DNA of 64,000 nucleotides from Acidobacteriota bacterium (GCA_003010405.1 PJLO01000006.1:186001-250000); one strand, 5' to 3'; counted from the first letter of the stretch, positions 42,464-52,460 are shown. Notes: a model not told the origin generated them from the letters alone. A program made the numbers and translations.

Positions 42464-43621
42464 CTAATCCGCTTTCGAAGCTGTCTTCACCGCGATCTGA
42501 AAGGGCTTTGCGCCGGTCGGGATCATCATGAATAGTCGTGGCGGAGGCGCCTGAACTTTTTTGTCGCGCCTCTTGTCCAGTCGCAGCACGGCTACATCAC
42601 CTGAACCCGAGTTGGCCACCAGCAGCATGTTTTCCGCGGGAGACAGGGCAAGCGCATTTGGAGCCGAGCCCACCGGCACCGATGTGGTTAGCTTGCGCGT
42701 GGTCGCATCAAAAACTGCCACACTGTTAGACGCAGAGTTGCTCACGTACAGCGTGCTGCCGTCACTGCTTACCAGGGTACGCAGCGGGTGATCGCCGGCA
42801 AGAAAGCTCTCGGAAACTTCATCTGAGTAAGGACTCACGGCAGAGATCGTTTGCGCTTCGTAATTCGGCACGAAAATCTCGCCGCCGTCAGGCTTCATCC
42901 CGAGATCTACTGGCGTACCGCCTACTCTGAGCAGCGCCTCAACCTGTCCGTTCCTTAAGCTTATTATGGCTACTTGCCGCGAACCTGAGCAGCCAACTAC
43001 AGCCTTCGAACCATCGGGCAAAATTGCCAATGAGTTCGGGGAACTGCACACATGCAGTGTTCCGCGAACCTTCATCGTTTCGCCATCGATCAGTGTCAAA
43101 GAATCGTCCCCGCGGTTGGCTACGGCGACAAACTTGCCGTCTCCCGAAACGCGCACTATGCCGGGCTGTTTGCCCACGGCAACGTGTCCGATGGCGCGAT
43201 GCGCATCGAGATCCAGCAATGTCACTGTGTTCGATTCCGAGTTGGCAACCCATCCGCGTTTGCCGTCCGCGGTTAAAGATACCGTATATGGCGTCCTTCC
43301 AACGGCCATGTTTCCGACGACCTTGTTTGCTCTGGCGTCGATGACGCTCACCGTGCCCGAATCCGTATTGACAACGTACACTTCGTCTTTAGTAGGGCTT
43401 GCAGTTACTCCGGTCGGATTGCTTCCCGTGGCGAGCGTTCTGAAAATTTTCATGGTGGACAGGTCCAACACGCTGACCGTATTGGAACCCGAGTTGGTTA
43501 TATAAGCAAAGGAGTGCGCCGGCTCGGTCGTCCGTTTCGTGCAGGCTGTAAGCAGCACCAAGGCTCCAAAGGCAAGGGCGGCAAGCCGCCGCCCGAATGC
43601 TTCTTTTTGCCAATCGCTCAC
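42464..43621 (-). CDS. YVTN-type beta-propeller lipoprotein
   Basis: 385 aa. Lipobox LLTAC with Cys27, then about seven repeats of the YVTN/lactonase propeller type (FAYITNSGSNTVSVLDLSTM, EVYVVNTDSGTVSVIDARAN, GWVANSESNTVTLLDLDAHR, LYVSNSASNSVAVFDATTRK). It is probably anchored in the outer membrane and involved in surface or protein contacts; enzymatic activity is not indicated. The start overlaps the DAHP synthase stop by 4 nt (43618-43621), so aroF, this gene and the rhomboid gene form one transcription unit. Confidence 0.85.
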   Translation of the reverse strand: MSDWQKEAFGRRLAALAFGALVLLTACTKRTTEPAHSFAYITNSGSNTVSVLDLSTMKIFRTLATGSNPTGVTASPTKDEVYVVNTDSGTVSVIDARANKVVGNMAVGRTPYTVSLTADGKRGWVANSESNTVTLLDLDAHRAIGHVAVGKQPGIVRVSGDGKFVAVANRGDDSLTLIDGETMKVRGTLHVCSSPNSLAILPDGSKAVVGCSGSRQVAIISLRNGQVEALLRVGGTPVDLGMKPDGGEIFVPNYEAQTISAVSPYSDEVSESFLAGDHPLRTLVSSDGSTLYVSNSASNSVAVFDATTRKLTTSVPVGSAPNALALSPAENMLLVANSGSGDVAVLRLDKRRDKKVQAPPPRLFMMIPTGAKPFQIAVKTASKAD

Positions 43622-44685
43622 GACCGGGCAGCCTCCCGCGAAACGCGTCCCTTTGCCGGGGTCGTATTTAGCGTGCGATTCACGACCGGAAGAATTTCAC
43701 GCAGCTGAGAAACCATTGCCGCAAACTGCTCGGGGAATAGCGACTGTGCTCCATCCGAGAGTGCGTGGTCGGGGTCGTGATGCACTTCAATCATCAGTCC
43801 GTCCGCTCCTGCGGCTGCAGAAGCCAGTGCCAGGGGAGTTACGCTGGCGCGCTTGCCTGTGCCGTGGCTCGGGTCGGAAAGAATTGGCAGATGGCTCAGT
43901 TTTTTCGCCACAGGAATCACGCTCAGGTCCAGTGTGTTCCGGCTATGATCCGCAAAGGTGCGCACGCCGCGCTCGCACAGTACAACGTTGCGATTGCCTT
44001 CGCTCATGATGTACTCGGCCGACATGAGCAGTTCTTCGAGTGTTGCGCTCAGGCCCCGCTTCAGCAGCACAGGCAGCGGAGAACGTCCGGCGCGCTTCAG
44101 TAGCGAGAAGTTCTGCATATTGCGCGCGCCAATCTGGACCATGTCGGCGTAATCTTCAATGGCTTCCAGCGCTTCGGCATCGACAGCTTCGGTCACAATC
44201 AACATGCCAAAACGTTCGCGAACTTCGGCCAGAATCTTCAACCCCTCCACTCCCAGACCCTGGAACGCGTAGGGCGACGTTCGGGGTTTGTACGCGCCGC
44301 CGCGGAACAGCTTAGCTCCCGTCGCCGCAATTATTTCGGCAACAATCATAGTTTGCTCGCGGGTCTCCACCGAGCACGGTCCGGCGATAATCGCGAACTC
44401 TTCGCCACCGATCGTCACGTCGGAGTTCGGGAATCGCACTATCGTGTTTTCAGGTTTAGACTCGCGGCCCACCAGCTTGTAAGGCTTGCTGATGCGTATA
44501 ATCTCCTGCACGCCCGGCAGCTCTTCGAGCCCACAGGTATCGACTCCGCGCAGGTCGCCCGTGACGGCTATCGCGTATCGCTCCGAGCCTTCAACCGTGT
44601 GTGTCTGGAAGCCCATGGCTTCAATTTTTTCGCAGATTGTACGAATTTGGTCCGAAGTTGCGCGCGCCTGCATTACTACCAGCAT
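43618..44685 (-). CDS. aroF: 3-deoxy-7-phosphoheptulonate (DAHP) synthase, class I beta with N-terminal ferredoxin-like domain
   Basis: 355 aa. Residues 1-75 form the regulatory ferredoxin-like domain (MLVVMQARATSDQIRTICEK) seen in Thermotoga-type enzymes. The barrel has IIAGPCSVETREQTM, the KPRTSPYAFQGLG phosphate loop, NMQNFSLLK, and the metal-binding DPSHGTGKR and EVHHDPDHALSDG. It condenses PEP and erythrose-4-phosphate as the first shikimate step. Feedback by Tyr or Phe through the N-terminal domain is inferred from the family. ATG 44685 follows GAGGG. It is first in a unit with the propeller lipoprotein and rhomboid genes. Confidence 0.95.
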   Translation of the reverse strand: MLVVMQARATSDQIRTICEKIEAMGFQTHTVEGSERYAIAVTGDLRGVDTCGLEELPGVQEIIRISKPYKLVGRESKPENTIVRFPNSDVTIGGEEFAIIAGPCSVETREQTMIVAEIIAATGAKLFRGGAYKPRTSPYAFQGLGVEGLKILAEVRERFGMLIVTEAVDAEALEAIEDYADMVQIGARNMQNFSLLKRAGRSPLPVLLKRGLSATLEELLMSAEYIMSEGNRNVVLCERGVRTFADHSRNTLDLSVIPVAKKLSHLPILSDPSHGTGKRASVTPLALASAAAGADGLMIEVHHDPDHALSDGAQSLFPEQFAAMVSQLREILPVVNRTLNTTPAKGRVSREAARS

Positions 44686-44973
44686 GATTCCCTCACATTG
44701 ATTACAGGCTAATAGTTTAGCGGAGCACGGCAATTGCGGCAACGCTGGCCGTCAGTCAGGTACATCACGGGAACTGAAGAGTTCCTTAAATTTGTGAATG
44801 GTTGTGTCCAATCACCTCATGATCACACCTTTGGTAGATTCGCCATATCACGCCTAGAACCAGAGCAGCTTTTTCCGTCCGCTATTTTGCTTGCCGTTTA
44901 CCTCTTAAATTTTGAAGCCAACCGTGGTACGTATAGTTTGGGGTGCATTTATCGGAAAATGACGGTGATATGA

Positions 44974-46155
44974 ATGAGTACGCTGCACATTATCCAAGGT
45001 GATAGAGACGGCGATAAGAAGTGGATTGAGCGTCATGCGGGTAAGCGGGCAACGAGCGGGTTTAATTGGGTTATGCCTAAAGCTGCTCAACCTGGAGACG
45101 AAGTCATTATTTACATCGGCGGACACGGATTCTTTGCAAAGGGACGGGTTCGCTCACATACTTTGCCACGACCGGACTGGCAGCATCGTTACGGCGCAAA
45201 AGTGGGCTCAATAAGGCTCATTGATCCGCCGATTCCGCTCGAAGCAATACAGAGATCGATTCCCAAACTCACCTGGGCAAATTATCCCCGGAGCATCACT
45301 ACACCAGAGCCCCAAATTGCCTCTCAGATAAGAAGTCTGATAGACGAATACGGGGCTGCATTGCCCAAGTTTTCCGCGGCACAGTACCGAGCAGCGCTGG
45401 AAAAAATGGGAACGCGAGTTACTGAAAACTTGCGCACAATGCTTTCTACTCACACAAGAGCTCCGAAGCTGATATTAGACAATCAACAGCTCGCCCAATC
45501 AGCGGGGCAAACAGATCCGAGCTATACAAACGCGCACTATGGACGACTAGGACACATGCTCGCTCGTGCCCTCGGGCATCGCGGAAAAGAGCGAGTCTGG
45601 ACAAGAATGATTGGCGAGGATAGCCGTAATAAAAAGAATGGATTGATCCAATGGCGAATGCATAACGCACTTGCGGAGGCGGTTCGCGCAATGCATTGGC
45701 GGCCTACTATTCGCCCCGACGCTGAGGAGGACATTCGGCTTGCCGAAAAGTCACTCGCGACATTGGATAACACGACCCGGAAAGCCGTGATCGACGCAAG
45801 GCGCGGACAAGGACGTTTCCGGCAGCAACTTATAGAGCTTTGGGGCGGCGCGTGCGCTGTAACCGGTTGCGATGTTCGTGCTGCACTCACAGCAAGTCAC
45901 ATAAAGCCCTGGCGTGCTTGCAGCAATAAAGAACGACTTTCCGCGCACAATGGCTTACTGCTCATCGGCACTTTGGATTGCCTTTTCGATAACGGCCTTA
46001 TCACGTTCGAAGAAAACGGCCGTCTCTGTACTAGCAGTCAACTCTCTGCGAAACAGAAAAGGACCCTGGGTTTACGATCTGGTATGAAACTCCGCCGAAT
46101 TGAGCGAGCACATCTGCCATTTTTGAAGTGGCATCGAGATAAAGAATACTCGTGA
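44974..46155 (+). CDS. HNH endonuclease with N-terminal PUA/EVE-like domain
   Basis: 393 aa. Residues ~1-120 look like a PUA-superfamily (EVE/ASCH-type) reader (GDEVIIYIGGHGFFAKGRVR, then GSIRLIDPPIPL). The middle is unassigned. The C-terminal ~100 residues form an HNH nuclease: CAVTGCDVRAALTASHIKPW, then NGLLLIGTLDCLFDNGLITF, with the His-Asn-His-type residues in place. Reader-HNH fusions include modification-dependent restriction enzymes that cut DNA with modified cytosine. No methylase is nearby, which fits a type IV mode. It is probably an acquired defence gene. Two hairpins follow the stop. Confidence 0.75.
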   Translation: MSTLHIIQGDRDGDKKWIERHAGKRATSGFNWVMPKAAQPGDEVIIYIGGHGFFAKGRVRSHTLPRPDWQHRYGAKVGSIRLIDPPIPLEAIQRSIPKLTWANYPRSITTPEPQIASQIRSLIDEYGAALPKFSAAQYRAALEKMGTRVTENLRTMLSTHTRAPKLILDNQQLAQSAGQTDPSYTNAHYGRLGHMLARALGHRGKERVWTRMIGEDSRNKKNGLIQWRMHNALAEAVRAMHWRPTIRPDAEEDIRLAEKSLATLDNTTRKAVIDARRGQGRFRQQLIELWGGACAVTGCDVRAALTASHIKPWRACSNKERLSAHNGLLLIGTLDCLFDNGLITFEENGRLCTSSQLSAKQKRTLGLRSGMKLRRIERAHLPFLKWHRDKEYS

Positions 46156-46213
46156 GTCGTGATGTATACGTCACGACTAGCTTGTGACAAGCAAAAGGCG
46201 GTTTTGTCACAAG
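46155..46213 (+). terminator. Two consecutive hairpins after the HNH gene
   Basis: AGTCGTGA (46155-46162) pairs with TCACGACT (46171-46178). Next, CTTGTGACAA (46181-46190) pairs with TTGTCACAAG (46204-46213). The first overlaps the HNH stop codon. There is no strong T-run. They are a likely transcription end or a mobile-element scar. Confidence 0.5.
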
Positions 46214-46271
46214 AAGCAGTGCTGAAGGTAACTTGACCAGTCTTTTGCTTTCTTCACAAACCGATGCTGTT

Positions 46272-47187
46272 CTATGCGGATTTCTTGACCCTGATGGCAC
46301 TCACCCTCTCCAGCAATCTCAAACGTAGAATGCGTTCACGCAAACGTTCGGAATCTAAATTCCGCGTCCGAGCCTGAAGCAGATCTTCCAGCGAAATCAA
46401 TCCCATTAGCTCTCCTGATCTGGAGATGACCGGCAACCGGGTTAGACCTGTTTCGGCCATGCGGTAAACGACAACGCGCAAAGGCTCAGCAGGATAGGCC
46501 ACCGCTGGGTCGTGGTGTACCAGTTCAGAAAAGCTGCGTCCATCGCTCTGCCTTAGCAAAAGGTCAAGTTCATGGTAGGTGACCACACCAAGTCGATGTC
46601 GATTGTTATCTACCACGGGGTAAAGTCTCTGGCGGTGGTGGCCGTTTTTCTGGTTCAGAGATTGGCGCAGTTCTGCGACTGAACTGGGCGATCAGCGAGC
46701 CAAACGCGCCACCCGTCATGATGATCGGCCCTTCGGCACCAAACGGACCACCGGAACCAATGGAAATCGCAGCGGAGAGCGGTTTCAACACGGCGACGCG
46801 GGGCTCCACCTTGGCGCCTTTCAGCAAAATGGCCTCGATTGCCTCGGGAATGCCGTGGCCACGAATCCGTTCCGAACCGTAGCGCGCCATCATTCCTACG
46901 ATCAAAGCGCCGATCACCGGAACGAGGATTTCCCACGCGCCCAGCCGATTCCCGGCGGGCGAAACCAGCGCGGTACCCCAGCGTTGATAGAAGAACAAGT
47001 TAGTGAACAGGCCGATAAGCCGCAGCAACCAGTGCGCAACAAAGGCGCTGAAGACGCCTATGCAGATGGCAAGGCCGGAGAGCGGAATAATGTGCCAGGT
47101 TGCGGTGAAATCTCCCAGGCGTTCCTAGTTTCCGCCCCTGCTCAGATGGCTGGCCAGATTCTTCACAGTGCTTTTCATCAATCTTCA
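46272..47187 (-). pseudogene. ClC-type chloride channel, broken (early stop, internal deletion, frameshift)
   Basis: On the minus strand the ATG at 47187 opens MKSTVKNLASHLSRGGN and then meets an in-frame TAG (47125-47127). The same frame continues with channel helices (TWHIIPLSGLAICIGVFSAF, GHGIPEAIEAILLKGAKVE) and the ClC selectivity region GSGGPFGAEGPIIMTGGAFG. After SLIAQFSR it ends abruptly, and a CBS domain in another frame follows (HHRQRLYPVVDNN, then HRLGVVTYHELD to 46272). Most of the channel, roughly 250-300 residues by comparison with the usual ClC-CBS layout, is missing. The gene cannot make a channel. Confidence 0.85.
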
Positions 47188-47459
47188 ACTCTCTGAGGAA
47201 CCATCGTGCGCGGGTGCGGTGCGATTAAATAGGAGTGAACCGTGTTCATACCTCCGTCACGCCGAAGCGATCAGTCCTATTTAGATGGGCGGGGGTTTAA
47301 TCGCGGATGTTACGTTTCTGGATATCCAGTATGGAGTCGAGCTTCAAAGGAAGCACGTTTTGAGGCACTTACGCAGACGCGTTCAGAGTTCCGCTCTTAT
47401 TAAAAAAGTTTTAAATAAATAAATTGTGAAATAGTTTGAAAATTGCAATAATTGTGGGC

Positions 47460-47966
47460 ATGAAAGCAAAAAGCGGGACCGTGCCCTCAGAACTGCATTC
47501 TGTTGCACCCGATCAGACTGCCCACGCCGCGCAGGATATCGTCAAGGCTCTCGATTGGATTTTTGCCCAATTGTCCGCAGCCGCTCCCAGGGAAGGAAGT
47601 GACTGGGAAGTTCCGCTCACATTTCAGGAAGTGCGTGTCATAAAGATGATTAATGCCAGGGGGGCCATCACCATGAGCAGCCTGGCAATATTTATGGGGA
47701 TTTCACTGCCAACCGCAACCCACCTTGTGGATCGTCTGGTGGCGAAGGAGGTTGTGGTGCGGACCAGGTCCGAGGATGACCGCCGAAAGGTTCTTGTTGC
47801 TCTTAGTGAGCGGTCAATAGCGTGTGTAAAAACATTTTTTGAAAATCGCGTCGCTATGATCCTACGCATCCTTGAACCATTCCCCGAGGCTGAGCGTGAA
47901 CAATTTGCAAACGCTCTTGGCAAGATTGCACGGGCTATGCAATCAGAGGGAAATACAGCCGAGTAA
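47460..47966 (+). CDS. MarR-family transcriptional regulator
   Basis: 168 aa winged-helix protein: LTFQEVRVIKMINARGAITM, SSLAIFMGISLPTATHLVDR as recognition helix and LVAKEVVVRTRSEDDRRKVL as the wing with the DDRR motif, which is typical of MarR. Helices at both ends dimerise. It stands first in the operon with an RND pump and likely represses it, being relieved by a phenolic or drug ligand; that role is inferred. ATG 47460 is chosen; a TTG at 47436 would add eight residues. The upstream 250 bp is AT-rich. Confidence 0.88.
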   Translation: MKAKSGTVPSELHSVAPDQTAHAAQDIVKALDWIFAQLSAAAPREGSDWEVPLTFQEVRVIKMINARGAITMSSLAIFMGISLPTATHLVDRLVAKEVVVRTRSEDDRRKVLVALSERSIACVKTFFENRVAMILRILEPFPEAEREQFANALGKIARAMQSEGNTAE

Positions 47967-48058
47967 TGATGATGAAGACGAAAACAGGATCTTTTCTCGC
48001 GGTAAGAGCCGACGAAACCCTGCGAATTTGGAGAAGGGAAGAAGGAGTCGTTTCATAC

Positions 48059-49303
48059 ATGTTTGTCCGCAAATGGTCGAAACACATTGTTATTAGCGCA
48101 CTCATGCTGGCGAGTTTGGCTATTTCGGGTTGTAAACAGAAGGCGGCGAGTACTGCGTCCGCTCCGGAGGTTGCGGTTGTTACTATCCATCCCGAACGGA
48201 TCGTGCTGACCACAGAATTGCCCGGACGGACCGCTGCCTTTCTTGTTGCTGAAATCCGCCCACAGGTAAATGGCATTGTAAAGAGCCGACTCTTCTCAGA
48301 GGGCGCAAATGTTAAGGCGGGTGAATTGCTGTACCAGATTGATCCAGCGCCTTATAGGGCGGCCTACAGTCAGGCCAAGGCAGCCCTGTCCGCAGCAGAA
48401 GCGGATCTCCATACGGCCGAGGCGAACATTCCCGCCCTGCGCTCGCGGGTGGAGCGTTACAGCGGGCTGGTAAAAATCCGCGCGGTTGGGCAACAGGATT
48501 ACGACGACGCCAAGGCAGCGTTGCGGCAAGCCGAAGCCACGGTGGAGTCACGAAGGGCAGCTGTCGAGGTCAACCGGGCAGCCGTGCAGAGCAGCCAAAT
48601 CAATCTGTCCTATACCCCCATTACGTCTCCTATTTCCGGACGCATCGGCAGATCCAGCATTACGGTCGGGGCGTTGGCGACGGCTCATCAGGCCGCCCCT
48701 CTGGCGATTGTGCAACAGCTGAACCCTATCTACGTTGATGTGGTTCAATCCAATGCGGATTTGTTGCGCCTGCGTAGCAATCTGGAGAGTGGACGTCTCA
48801 AGCAAAATGGGCAGCTACAGAAAAAGGTAAAGCTTCTCCTGGAAGATGGGACAAGTTACCCAGTAGAAGGTACACTCCAGTTCCGTGATGTCACCGTAGA
48901 TCCGACCACAGGATCTGTAACACTGCGAATGGTGTTCTCCAACCCCAAGGAGATCCTGCTTCCAGGCGTATTCGTAAGGGCTGTCATAGAGGAGGGCGTA
49001 AAGGAACATGCCATCCTTGTTCCCCAGCAGGGGGTTAGCCGCGACCCGAAGGGCCTGCCAATAGCCTGGGTTGTGGACAAGAACAATAAAGTGGAGCGAC
49101 GGTCACTCGAACTGGACCGGACTATTGGGGATAAGTGGCTTGTTACCAAAGGACTGGCAGCAGACGACCGCGTCATCGTAGAGGGCCATGCCAACGTGCG
49201 TGCAGGCACGCAGGTACGGGCAGTTCCCCACGCGGAAACAGCGGACGGTAACGGCCAGCCTGTTGCCCCGCCAAAAGCAGATGGGAGGGAAGACCATGTC
49301 TAG
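48059..49303 (+). CDS. RND efflux periplasmic adaptor (membrane fusion lipoprotein)
   Basis: 414 aa. Lipobox SLAISGC with Cys25, then the HlyD/AcrA fold: beta-barrel strand VVTIHPERIVLTTELPGRTA, biotinyl-lipoyl half-motif AEIRPQVNGIVKSRLFSEGA, alpha-hairpin (YRAAYSQAKAALSAAEADLH) and second lipoyl half LSYTPITSPISGRIGRSSIT. It spans the periplasm between pump and outer-membrane channel. ATG 48059 has AAGGAG 11 nt upstream and gives a proper lipoprotein signal; the frame opens at 47966 over the marR stop. It overlaps the pump start. Confidence 0.95.
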   Translation: MFVRKWSKHIVISALMLASLAISGCKQKAASTASAPEVAVVTIHPERIVLTTELPGRTAAFLVAEIRPQVNGIVKSRLFSEGANVKAGELLYQIDPAPYRAAYSQAKAALSAAEADLHTAEANIPALRSRVERYSGLVKIRAVGQQDYDDAKAALRQAEATVESRRAAVEVNRAAVQSSQINLSYTPITSPISGRIGRSSITVGALATAHQAAPLAIVQQLNPIYVDVVQSNADLLRLRSNLESGRLKQNGQLQKKVKLLLEDGTSYPVEGTLQFRDVTVDPTTGSVTLRMVFSNPKEILLPGVFVRAVIEEGVKEHAILVPQQGVSRDPKGLPIAWVVDKNNKVERRSLELDRTIGDKWLVTKGLAADDRVIVEGHANVRAGTQVRAVPHAETADGNGQPVAPPKADGREDHV

Positions 49304-52300
49304 GTTCTTCCTTGACCGTCCGGTCTTTGCCTGGGTAATTGCCATCGCCATCATGGTGCTGGGCGGGTTGGCTATCTATAAGCTCCCAATATCGCAGTAT
49401 CCGGCCATTGCTCCACCATCCATTGCTATTACTGCCACCTATCCGGGCGCTTCAGCAGAGACGGTGGAAGACACCGTGACGCAGATCATCGAGCAGAAGA
49501 TGACCGGCTTCGACAATATGCTGTATATGTCGGCGACGAGCGACTCGTCCGGGACATCGCGAATCGAGCTAACCTTCGCTCCCGGCACCGACCCGGATCT
49601 CGCCTGGGCCCAGGTCCAAAATAAACTCCAGCTTGCCACGGCCAGTTTGCCGGAAACAGTACAGCGCCTTGGCATTAAAGTCAGCAAATCGACCCGCAAC
49701 TACCTGATCATCGTAGGTCTCGTTTCGGAAGACGGGAGCATGGATGGAAACGATCTGCGGGACTATGCCCAGTCGAATCTGGAGAAAGTGCTTTCGCGGA
49801 CACCCGGAGTCGGAGAGGTGGAGACCTTCGGAACGCAATACGCAATGCGGGTTTGGCTCAATCCCGACAAGCTGACCGAGTTCCAGATGACCGTGGAGGA
49901 CGTAGCCGCAGCGCTGAAGTCGTATAACGTGGAGGTTTCAGCCGGACAGTTTGGCGGACTGCCGGCTGTAAAAGGGCAACGTCTCAACACCGCCATCATC
50001 GTCCAGAACCTGCTTAAAACTCCTGACGAATTTGCCGCGATCCCGATTCGTACCAACCAGGACGGCTCCATTGTCCGGATCAGAGATATTGGGCGGACCG
50101 AGCTGGGGACCGAGATGTATGACGTCGAGGCTCGATACAACGGCAAGCCCGCTGCTGCTCTGGCGATTCGTCAGGCAGCCGGAGCCAACGCGCTGGATAC
50201 GGCCAATGCAGTCAAATCCAAGTTGCAGGAGATGAGCAAGTACTTTCCTTCTGGGATGAAGGTTGTTTACCCCTATGACACGACTCCGTTTACTGTCGTG
50301 GCAATTGAAGAGGTGGTCAAAACCCTCTTCGAAGCAATCCTGCTCGTGTTCATAATCATGTGGCTTTTCATGGGGAATATTCGAGCCACTCTGATTCCTA
50401 CGATTGCGGTACCGGTGGTGCTCCTGGGAACCTTCGGCGTATTGGCACTGTTCGGCTATTCCATCAACATGTTGACCATGTTTGCCATGGTGCTCTCAAT
50501 CGGCCTGCTGGTGGACGACGCCATTGTCGTGGTGGAGAACGTCGAGCGTATCATGAGCGAAGAAGGTCTTTCACCTCGTGAAGCCACTGCCAAGTCCATG
50601 GAGCAGATCACAAGCGCCTTGGTTGGCATTGCGCTGGTGCTTTCGGCGGTTTTCGGGCCGATGGCATTTTTCTCCGGTTCGACAGGCGTGATTTACCGCC
50701 AGTTTTCCGTAACGATTATTGCCTCCATGTTGCTTTCCGTCTTGGTGGCGTTGATTCTTTCGCCAGTTCTCTGCGCCTCGCTGTTAAAACCAATTACAGC
50801 AGGACACGAAGCAGCCGAAAGCGCCGTCCCCTTGCTTCGTTCGTTTTTGTTGAAGTTTGACCAGGTCTTTGCCTGGGTCAGAGAACGGTACTTAGGGATA
50901 GTCGGGCATTCTTTCGCTAATAAATTGCGCTATATAGCCGTCTATGCAGTGCTCCTCGTAATGGTCGGCGCTCTGTTCCTGCGTTTGCCAACCGGGTATC
51001 TCCCGGACGAAGACCAAGGAATTCTGCTGGTACAGATTCTTTTGCCGAACAGCACGACACTGCAGCAGACACAGGAAGTTGCAAACAAGATTCAGCGTTA
51101 CTTTGATGAGAATGAAAAAGATGCCGTGGAATCATGCCTGGCCATTGTTGGCGACAGCTTTTCCGGGCAGGCACAGAACAACAGTATGATTTTTGTGCGG
51201 CTTAAAGATTGGAAACTGCGAAACCGGCCTGAATTGAAAGCAAAGCTCATCGCTGAGAGGGCACAACAGGCATTCGGCAAGATTCGCAACGGCAGCGTAT
51301 TCGCTTTTCTGCCACCTCCGGTCATTGAACTCGGAAATGCGGCGGGCTTCGATTATGAACTGGTCGACTTTGGCGGGTTGGGACATGCCAAGCTCATGGA
51401 TGCTCGCAACCAGCTCCTCGGGCTCGCCGCCGAGGATTCGAGGCTGGCTCGCGTTAGGCCTAACGGGCTGGAAGATGTAGCACAGTACCGGGCTGACGTG
51501 GACTGGCAAAAGGCCGGTGCACTGGGCGTTCCGATTACGACGATCCACAACACCATTTCAACCCAGTTCGGCAGCGCTTATATCAACGACTTCATCCAGG
51601 GCGGGCGAGTGAAGCGCGTGTACTCACAGGCTGATGCTCAATACCGCATGCTTCCTGAGGATTTGAAAAGACTTTACATGCGCAACACCGCCGGCAAGAT
51701 GGTTCCGTTTTCCGCTGTTGCATCGGGCCACTGGGCTAACGGTTCTCCCAGGCTGGAGCGATTCAACGGATTTCCATCCATTAACATCTGGGGCGAGCCA
51801 GCACCGAGGAAGAGTTCCGGCGAAGCTATGCGAGCCATGGAGGAGATTACCGCGAAGCTGCCCCATGGAATCAGTTTTGATTGGAACGGGCTCTCGTATC
51901 AGGAACGAATTGCCACTTCTCAAGGGCCGATCCTCTACGCCTTTTCCATACTTGTGATTTTTCTATGTGTGGCGGCTTTGTATGAGAGCTGGACAATTCC
52001 TATTGTCAACCTGCTGATGTTACCGCTGGGTGTTTTCGGCGCTTTGCTGGCGACTTCCTTCCGGGGGCTTACAAACGATGTTTACTTCCAGATCGGATTT
52101 TTAACAACGCTGGGGCTTTCGACCAAAAATGCCATCCTGATCATTCAGTTTATTAAGGAACAGATGAGGCAAGGAGATGGACTGATCGAGGCGACTTTGG
52201 CTGCGGTGAAGATACGTTTTCGCCCGGTCATGATGACCTCATTGGCGTTCTTCTTCGGCACGCTGCCTCTGGCCTTAGCCTCTGGTGCCGGAGCTGGCGC

Positions 52301-52460
52301 GATGATCGGCATTGGAACTGCGGTCACTGGCGGAATGGTTTCCGCTACATTTATCGATCTAATTTTTATTCCACTGTTTTTCGTGATGGTCTCCCAATTG
52401 TTTGCGAAGCGTCCACCCGAGCAGCGGCCTGCACAAATTTCCGAACCATCTCTGAGTTAG
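49296..52460 (+). CDS. RND multidrug efflux pump, inner-membrane transporter (HAE1/AcrB type)
   Basis: 1054 aa, full length, with twelve membrane helices and two large periplasmic loops. It starts MSRFFLDRPVFAWVIAIAIM. The proton-relay motif in TM4 is intact: SIGLLVDDAIVVVENVERIM (Asp-Asp). YPGASAETVEDTVTQIIEQ, GTFGVLALFGYSINMLTM and GLSTKNAILIIQFIKEQ (Lys in TM10) are family blocks. It pumps drugs or other hydrophobic compounds using the proton gradient. GGGAGGGA precedes the ATG, and it overlaps the adaptor gene by 8 nt. Confidence 0.97.
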   Translation: MSRFFLDRPVFAWVIAIAIMVLGGLAIYKLPISQYPAIAPPSIAITATYPGASAETVEDTVTQIIEQKMTGFDNMLYMSATSDSSGTSRIELTFAPGTDPDLAWAQVQNKLQLATASLPETVQRLGIKVSKSTRNYLIIVGLVSEDGSMDGNDLRDYAQSNLEKVLSRTPGVGEVETFGTQYAMRVWLNPDKLTEFQMTVEDVAAALKSYNVEVSAGQFGGLPAVKGQRLNTAIIVQNLLKTPDEFAAIPIRTNQDGSIVRIRDIGRTELGTEMYDVEARYNGKPAAALAIRQAAGANALDTANAVKSKLQEMSKYFPSGMKVVYPYDTTPFTVVAIEEVVKTLFEAILLVFIIMWLFMGNIRATLIPTIAVPVVLLGTFGVLALFGYSINMLTMFAMVLSIGLLVDDAIVVVENVERIMSEEGLSPREATAKSMEQITSALVGIALVLSAVFGPMAFFSGSTGVIYRQFSVTIIASMLLSVLVALILSPVLCASLLKPITAGHEAAESAVPLLRSFLLKFDQVFAWVRERYLGIVGHSFANKLRYIAVYAVLLVMVGALFLRLPTGYLPDEDQGILLVQILLPNSTTLQQTQEVANKIQRYFDENEKDAVESCLAIVGDSFSGQAQNNSMIFVRLKDWKLRNRPELKAKLIAERAQQAFGKIRNGSVFAFLPPPVIELGNAAGFDYELVDFGGLGHAKLMDARNQLLGLAAEDSRLARVRPNGLEDVAQYRADVDWQKAGALGVPITTIHNTISTQFGSAYINDFIQGGRVKRVYSQADAQYRMLPEDLKRLYMRNTAGKMVPFSAVASGHWANGSPRLERFNGFPSINIWGEPAPRKSSGEAMRAMEEITAKLPHGISFDWNGLSYQERIATSQGPILYAFSILVIFLCVAALYESWTIPIVNLLMLPLGVFGALLATSFRGLTNDVYFQIGFLTTLGLSTKNAILIIQFIKEQMRQGDGLIEATLAAVKIRFRPVMMTSLAFFFGTLPLALASGAGAGAMIGIGTAVTGGMVSATFIDLIFIPLFFVMVSQLFAKRPPEQRPAQISEPSLS

